Shown here: positions 59,041 through 64,000 of the stretch, piece by piece
How positions within the stretch are numbered: the stretch's first letter is position 1
Layout of the letters: each line of letters opens with the position of its first letter
Assembly (NCBI GenBank): GCA_030847615.1
Contig: JAUMIR010000001.1
Location: forward strand, 65,299,501-65,363,500
Reading direction: 5' to 3'
DNA: 64,000 nt
Source: Gambelia wislizenii
Taxonomy: Eukaryota; Chordata; Lepidosauria; Squamata; Crotaphytidae
The notes under the pieces: generated by a model
Database searches by the model: none
What the model saw: the letters and a program-made list of their open reading frames with translations, nothing else
Told to the model about the DNA's origin: nothing
Position numbers and translations under genes: made by a program

Positions 59041-60784
59041 ACTGGTGTGTGGGAGCATATGAAGCCAGTCTTCTTCCTCTGTCTCTCTCTGTGTCTCTCC
59101 CCACCACCACCACATGTAACAAAGCTTTCAATAAAACCAAACAAAAATCCAGCAATGCTCATTTATAATACAGAAGGCTAAGTTATCACAGTTCATCACC
59201 ACGTTTTCCAGGACAATGACAAAAAAAAAGAGACACAATGGCCACATGAATATAGAATATAAAGCTTAATTTGTTTCTAAAGTGGCTTGCAATCCTTTAA
59301 TGACAGTCTCTGTAGAAATCCAAATGTTAATTTGTTTCAAGTGAAAACTGTACTCTATCCCAGAATAATTCAGCTTTTGCTTATTTGCAAAAGTACATGA
59401 AGGATGCAACACATTCTGAAAATTTATTAAGGTGCAGGGTTATGGTAAATCTTGGCTTCCTCCTACAGTGATGGCTTTTAGTGCTGTTAGCGGCCAAATG
59501 ACTGCCACAGAGTCCTAAAGATGGAAAATAAATAGGCTAGCTGGAGGGAAGGCATTTAATCCTGCATGTAGGTTATTAGATAAAGGATGATTAGAATTAT
59601 TGGAATGAGATCTGGAATGGTTGATGGGCTCTTATATCAATTAATTGGGAAGTCAACAAGTTCACGTATTAATGCAAGCAAATTTTTAAATAGCTTTAAA
59701 TCATGTACATGCTTGTTAATAATCTAGAAAGGGATCGCTTGTAAATTCAGTTTTCTTAAGATAATAGTCGCTATCAACAGTAAACATACAAAATATATTT
59801 AGACATTTCAAAAATAAAGGCTTACGCAATAGTAAAAATATTAATTTTGAATAGAGGGATACATCAAGAGAGAATTTCTCTTTCTCATCACAGATAAACA
59901 TTTACACTGCAGCAGTCTAAAGTGTTAAAATGACACGATAGATCTGAACTGATTGATAGACTCAATTATCTTTTCAGTCCTTCAGTCCTAAACTGCAAAC
60001 CCCAGGATTCTACAGGAAGGCAGCCACAGCAAATAAAGTGGAATAGTAACACTATAACAGTGTAGTGTGAAAATCTTCTAAGTCCACTGCCCTGCATGGC
60101 CCAGCACCTCACTATGAAAAGACTCTAATACCAAAAAAAAGAGAGGCAGCTTTTACAACAAAAAGTAGCACATGAAACAAGAAACTGTGGTTGTGATTTC
60201 CTTGTTGCAGAGTGACAAGAGTGCAAGTAACTATAGGTGAGGTTACTTGCACTGCAGCGTTTCTGGCCACAAGGCACTAAGCTTATCCAGTCCTTACCAT
60301 CCAAGGACTTTAAATGGGGAAAATAGCAGAGGATTTAATGGACACAGAATAAATATGCTTACTTTAAAAACTTCCTAGTTTCTAACTTGAGTTCCTACCT
60401 GCTGTATATGTTGTATCTTTATATTTGTGTCTCTATATTCTTCAAATGTTATTTCTTCCTTTTATGTGAATAAAACTGCAGAGACAGTCTGACTGATAGG
60501 ATATTTAGCACCAGATTGTTCTATTTAATATTATTGCCTATAAACTTCCAAGTAATCTGAAACAACCTCAGGACAATTTCTTACTGAAGCAATAAACCTC
60601 TGTCTGGCTGGACTATACATATTAGACTGCATACTTGTGAAAACAGTAGTCAAAAACCTCTCTCTCTGCAGGGTTGTCACCTTATGAGAACTAGGCCTTC
60701 ACCCAGCTTACCACACTGGTGGAAGGAGAATATTAATGCAACTTTGTTTTTTCTTCAGGAAAGGCATTCACTTAATCTACTTAC

Positions 60785-60895
60785 CTGAGCTAGATGTTGG
60801 GAGATACCAAGGGCAGCTCATATTCACGTATGTGCCAGGCACACCATCAGGCCAACATACATAGTTATCAAATGTCCTATTGCAGAACTTGCCCT
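60785..60895 (-). CDS. GLP1R: GLP1R exon 3 (hormone-binding ectodomain)
   Basis: This 111-base exon has an acceptor ending ctgtctacag and a gtaag donor. It starts with two bases of a codon and ends one base into a Gly codon. It reads [20 protein letters not shown], then [16 protein letters not shown]. Human GLP1R here is [36 protein letters not shown]. Three of the six ectodomain Cys are here (FCN, VCW, SCPW). The sequons NRT and NMS match human N63 and N82. The WPDG and CPWYLP motifs are class B hallmarks. The exons before this one (signal peptide and the ectodomain helix with the first Cys) lie beyond 64000. Confidence 0.95.
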
Positions 60896-61211
60896 CTGTA
60901 GACAGAGAATGTTTAAAGAGTAATTATCAGAAATAAAGAACTAGCTATACTAAGTTGCACTAGAACAACATAGCTTGTTAGACAGAATTCAATATCATAA
61001 TGAGGGGGAAAGATTTTTATACCCATCATTTGTCACAACAATTCTAGAAAAAAAATTCAGCCCAGAACTGCCTATGGTGGTAATAGGACATTTCCCATCC
61101 TAATGAGCATCTTCCTTTGGTCAAAACCAGAGGTGGATTGGTAAGCTAGAATTACTTTGAACTTCACAGTTAACTTAAATCCAAAGTTTCAACATTCAGG
61201 AGGCAACAAGT

Positions 61212-61818
61212 ATCAGGTGATGTCTAGATGGTGAAAATACTTCTCACAGAATTCACTTTTGTCCCAATGAGACCCAATGGCAATTTGCCTTATTTGGAAG
61301 GCGGGGTGGGACTTCATTTACTGTGTGGGAAAAGCCTTTGTGGCTTTTCCTGGACAGTATTTTTAAAAATAATATGAGGAAATGCACATTAGCGCCCAGT
61401 AAGACAACTGATTCAACTTGCTGTGCAGTCTTGGAGAGGGTGGAACTAGAGATCTGATTGGTCAGACGTGTACAAGGGGCGGGCTTGCCGGCAAGGCAGT
61501 GCCCGCAAGCATGTGTTGGATTTTTCGAATTAGTGATCCTGCAGGTTTTTTTACTCCACCAATTGCCCAAATAATTTTTTTAGCAGAAGGTCGCACTTAC
61601 GCACCTCTGCTTAATATTAAAATAAATATACTACGTGGTGGTGACAGTGTTTATCACTCTGATTTACATCCGCCATCTTGATTCGCAGCCATCTGAACTT
61701 CAAACCATGGATAGCTTCTCAGGGTATCATTTTTGCAAAACAACATGGAGACAAAAGGATGCAGCTGTGAATTGGCAATAATGCGCAGGCATTAGCATTA
61801 TTTCCTCTCATGTAGATG
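61212..61818. mobile_element. MITE-like element, GTCTAGATG/ATCTACATG ends
   Basis: The left side is aggtgatgtctagatggtga, and the right side in reverse is aagggctcatctacatgaga. The left block 'gatggtgaaaatact' is shared with the left end at 31623-31650, so the two are related. Inside, 'aatgcacattagcgccc' and 'aataatgcgcaggcattagc' are weakly mirrored. Target duplication unclear. Confidence 0.5.
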
Positions 61819-62089
61819 AGCCCTTAGTCACCAAAAGGACTGGGGATAAATTGTACAATCACTCCAGTATTTGTCAATGCAAGTCTCACAAAAATTGTCT
61901 GGTCCATGAATGATCTTCAGTTTATTATCTTGCCTTTGTGAATATGAAAATTTATGTTCTATAAGCGGAGTTCTCATACAGTGTTCCATCTAGACCAAAG
62001 CTTAGAAAATTAATTTGATAATGTTAATAGTTAGAAACTGAAAAATTACTTCAGTATCATAGTATAGTATCATATTTGGAGGGTTTTCT

Positions 62090-62208
62090 TAAAACAGAAG
62101 CTGGCTGCCCATCTGTTGGAAGTGCTTTGACTGTGTATTCCTGCATGGCAGGGGGCTTGGATTGGACAGCCTTTGTAGTCTCTTCCAGCACCATGATACT
62201 ATAAATGC
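62090..62208 (+). mobile_element. CR1 LINE 3' end
   Basis: 'gctggctgcccatctgttgg', 'gtattcctgcatggcagg' and the end 'gtctcttccagcaccatgat' form a short CR1 3' terminus. Confidence 0.8.
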
Positions 62209-62611
62209 TAATAATGTATTTGTATTTAAAAACTCGCAGTTTTCTCTAGAATTTGCTTGAAACTTTGGAGAAAACTGTAGTGTGAAAAAAGAATCCGCCA
62301 GGTGGGTAAGCAGGACAAGCGCTGCCAGACACGTGACATTTTGATTAAGTTTAGTAATTATAACCCAATAAATACAGAGAATGGCATGGAAGGTGTCACT
62401 GCTGGCCTCAGCTGGCTTCTTTTTCTCCTTTTAAAATTGCCTGCCTCCAACCTGGAATCTCCCCCACATCAACTGCAAAGCTCTAATACAACAGCTGCCT
62501 GGAGAACATGGAAATCCAAGGCACCTGGGAACTGCCCTGGTGGGAAAAGGCTATCCCAAAGCATGGTATCTCATCTTACAAACTCTTCACTTCAGTTTGT
62601 TTTTCATCCAC

Positions 62612-63128
62612 AGAGAATCATAGAGTTGGAAGAGACCACCAGGGCCATCCAGTCCAACCCCCTGCCATGCAGGAATACATAATCAAATCATTCCCAACAG
62701 ATACCCATCTAGCCTCTGTTTAAAAACCTCCAAAGAAGGAGACTCCACCACATCCCAAGGCAGTGAATTCCACTTCTGAACAGCTCTTACTGTTCTTCCT
62801 AATGTTTAGGTGGAATCTCTTTTCCTGTAGTTTGAACTCACTGCTCCATGTCTTAGTCTCTGGAGCAGCAGAAAACAAGCTTTCCCCATCCTCAGTATGA
62901 CATCCTTTCAAATATTTAAACATGGCTATAGTGTCCCCTCTTTACCTTCTCTTCCCCAGGCTAAACATACCCAGCTCCCTTAGCCACTCCTCACAGGGCA
63001 TGGCTTCCAGACCTCCCAGCATCCTGGTCACCCTCCTCTGGACATGTTCCAGCTTCTCAATATCCTTCCTGAATTGTGGTGCCCAGAACTGGACACAGTA
63101 TTCTGTCTTTTCTTTCCATTTCCAGTAA
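62612..63128 (-). mobile_element. CR1 LINE, 5'-truncated, antisense
   Basis: The minus-strand frame 63139-62942 reads [20 protein letters not shown] then QRRVTRML, the standard CR1 reverse-transcriptase C-terminal block. It is followed by the CR1 3' UTR, ending at 'tcatagagttggaagagacc' (plus strand). About 517 bases remain of a full-length element of several kilobases. Confidence 0.9.
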
Positions 63129-63577
63129 TATGGACACACTTTTCAAGTGCCTTTCTTGCTGAAACTAAATAAAGACTGATTTATTTCAGTTAAGACAGCA
63201 ATGACCCACTGAAAGCCCAGCAATAAACTACAAAAACCATTCAGTGAATCAAGGATGGAAAAATTTTAATCTGAAATATTTTAAGAGGCTTTGAGCATAT
63301 GCAGAATTTTTTCTGCACAACTGAATCAACGTATACTTTTTGCCTCCTCATTCCCAGTCAAGACACATGGTCTGCAAACATTAGTGGTAGAGCGTGTGTT
63401 TTACATGCAGGAACCAAGGACCCTAAATTAAATTCATGGTATCTCTAGTGCAAAAGATCATGTATTTAACTACCCCATTATTCTCTGCACCCACTTTACC
63501 TTAAATCTCTTAACCTTGTGTGATGAGGCTAATGAAATGAAGCAAAATTTTCACTCATTCATTATGAATGAATAAAG

Positions 63578-63987
63578 TGTCATGTATGTACTTGCGTTAC
63601 CAGACACAGTCCCCAGCAGTTTCAGAGTTAAACAGAAAACTTTATTGGCACAGTAATCCAGAAGCATATCATACAACATTGCTGCTCGGAATTAAAGCTC
63701 AGAGAACAGATAGTATACTGAAAGCAGTGTGCAACCTATATAATCTGGCAGGCTACCAAGCTATTGGCTATCCATCATCCCCTGACCCTTCTTTTCTAGA
63801 AAATCTTACATTCCCCAGTTCTGCAGGCTTATCTTAACATTCCACAGTGACTGGTTATACTCCTCCCCCCCCCCATGATTGTTACATAGCATTAGCAGTA
63901 CCCAGAAATGAAAGCATAATTAACTGCAAGGTTACAGGAAACATTGAAATTGGCATAAATATGTCATTTCAGGAACTGATCCTGACA
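63578..63987 (-). mobile_element. Antisense solo LTR (410 bp), 5-bp target duplication
   Basis: The plus strand starts tgtcatgtatgtacttg and ends gaactgatcctgaca, so the minus strand reads TGTCAGG...TGACA. The flanks are taaag at 63573-63577 and 63988-63992. On the minus strand a TATA box (complement of 'aacctatataatctgg', about 63735) is followed after about 100 bases by AATAAA (complement of 'actttattggc', about 63639). Its terminal TGTCAGG is like that of 30213 and 51922, but the body differs, so it is a different or distantly related family. No internal gag-pol is present. Confidence 0.9.
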
Positions 63988-64000
63988 TAAAGCTTGGTGA

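Larger units (their letters stand above)
41593..60784 (-). other. GLP1R: GLP1R intron 3 (19.2 kb)
   Basis: It holds a SINE, CR1 and L2 fragments, antisense LTR-like and solo LTRs, several MITEs and the 1.4-kb repeat-filled element at 53137-54551. I see no recognisable feature in 41593-44470, 44990-46490, 47665-48880, 54560-58190 and 58715-60784. Short open frames in these parts have no recognisable domain. 46500-46720 has repeated 'taaagccccaatcacca' blocks resembling the array of a pogo-like element. Confidence 0.8.
60896..64000 (-). other. GLP1R: GLP1R intron 2 (partial, continues right of window)
   Basis: It contains a MITE-like element (61212-61818), CR1 ends in both orientations (62090-62208 and 62612-63128) and a complete antisense solo LTR (63578-63987). 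63130-63570 shows nothing I recognise. No further exon was seen to the window edge. Confidence 0.75.

Noticed and set aside
9143..60895. Identity as GCGR, GIPR or GLP2R
   Set aside because: The loop SEQRIFRLY, the segment [20 protein letters not shown] and the ectodomain [14 protein letters not shown] fit GLP1R better than the known forms of those three receptors, as far as I can judge from recall.

Overview
The window is vertebrate nuclear DNA. It holds one multi-exon protein-coding gene on the minus strand, embedded in very repeat-rich introns. Six exons, found by translating splice-bounded segments, encode the middle of a class B1 (secretin-family) G-protein-coupled receptor. The residues match the glucagon-like peptide-1 receptor (GLP1R) best. 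In gene order (right to left) they lie at 60785-60895, 41492-41592, 38388-38494, 35651-35804, 34423-34582 and 9143-9203. All have AG/GT borders and compatible phases (lengths 111, 101, 107, 154, 160 and 61 bases). They cover most of the hormone-binding ectodomain and TM1 to TM4. The signal-peptide and first-helix exons would lie beyond 64000, and TM5 to the C-tail would lie before position 1; I could not find either in the window.

The repeats point to a squamate reptile, probably a lizard, although no single repeat proves it. They include CR1 and L2 LINE tails, a Bov-B-like RTE fragment, other non-LTR reverse-transcriptase fragments, tRNA-derived SINEs with a CR1/L2-era lizard look, a 5S-rRNA-derived SINE, a Penelope-like remnant, a DIRS-type element, several LTRs, and many MITEs of the hAT, Tc1/mariner-pogo and probable Harbinger types.

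Layout: 1-9142 is intron 8 (partial), with an LTR, a repeat-bearing MITE, a 1.07-kb MITE, an L2 end, a SINE and a 757-bp hAT element. 9204-34422 is a 25-kb intron 7 containing LINE and SINE fragments, a DIRS element of about 5.9 kb (25488-31351) interrupted by a solo LTR and a MITE, and a hAT MITE with another MITE nested in it. 34423-41592 is the exon cluster, with introns of 1.1, 2.6 and 3.0 kb. 41593-60784 is a 19-kb intron 3 with CR1, L2, LTR and MITE copies and a 1.4-kb GC-rich element made largely of palindromic 64- and 63-bp repeats. 60896-64000 is intron 2 (partial), ending in a complete antisense solo LTR.

The most unusual structure is a family of pogo/Tigger-like MITEs. They share termini (CAGTTGTCCCT...AGGGACAACTG, TA target sites), but at least three copies carry different internal tandem arrays of self-complementary GC-rich units. 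The clearest is 53137-54551. The DIRS element shows the diagnostic arrangement of inverted terminal repeats plus an internal complementary region, and a hammerhead-ribozyme-like core sits in the Penelope-like remnant near 40129-40163. Long open frames in the repeat arrays are by-products of repeat units of 63 or 64 bases and are not annotated as genes.
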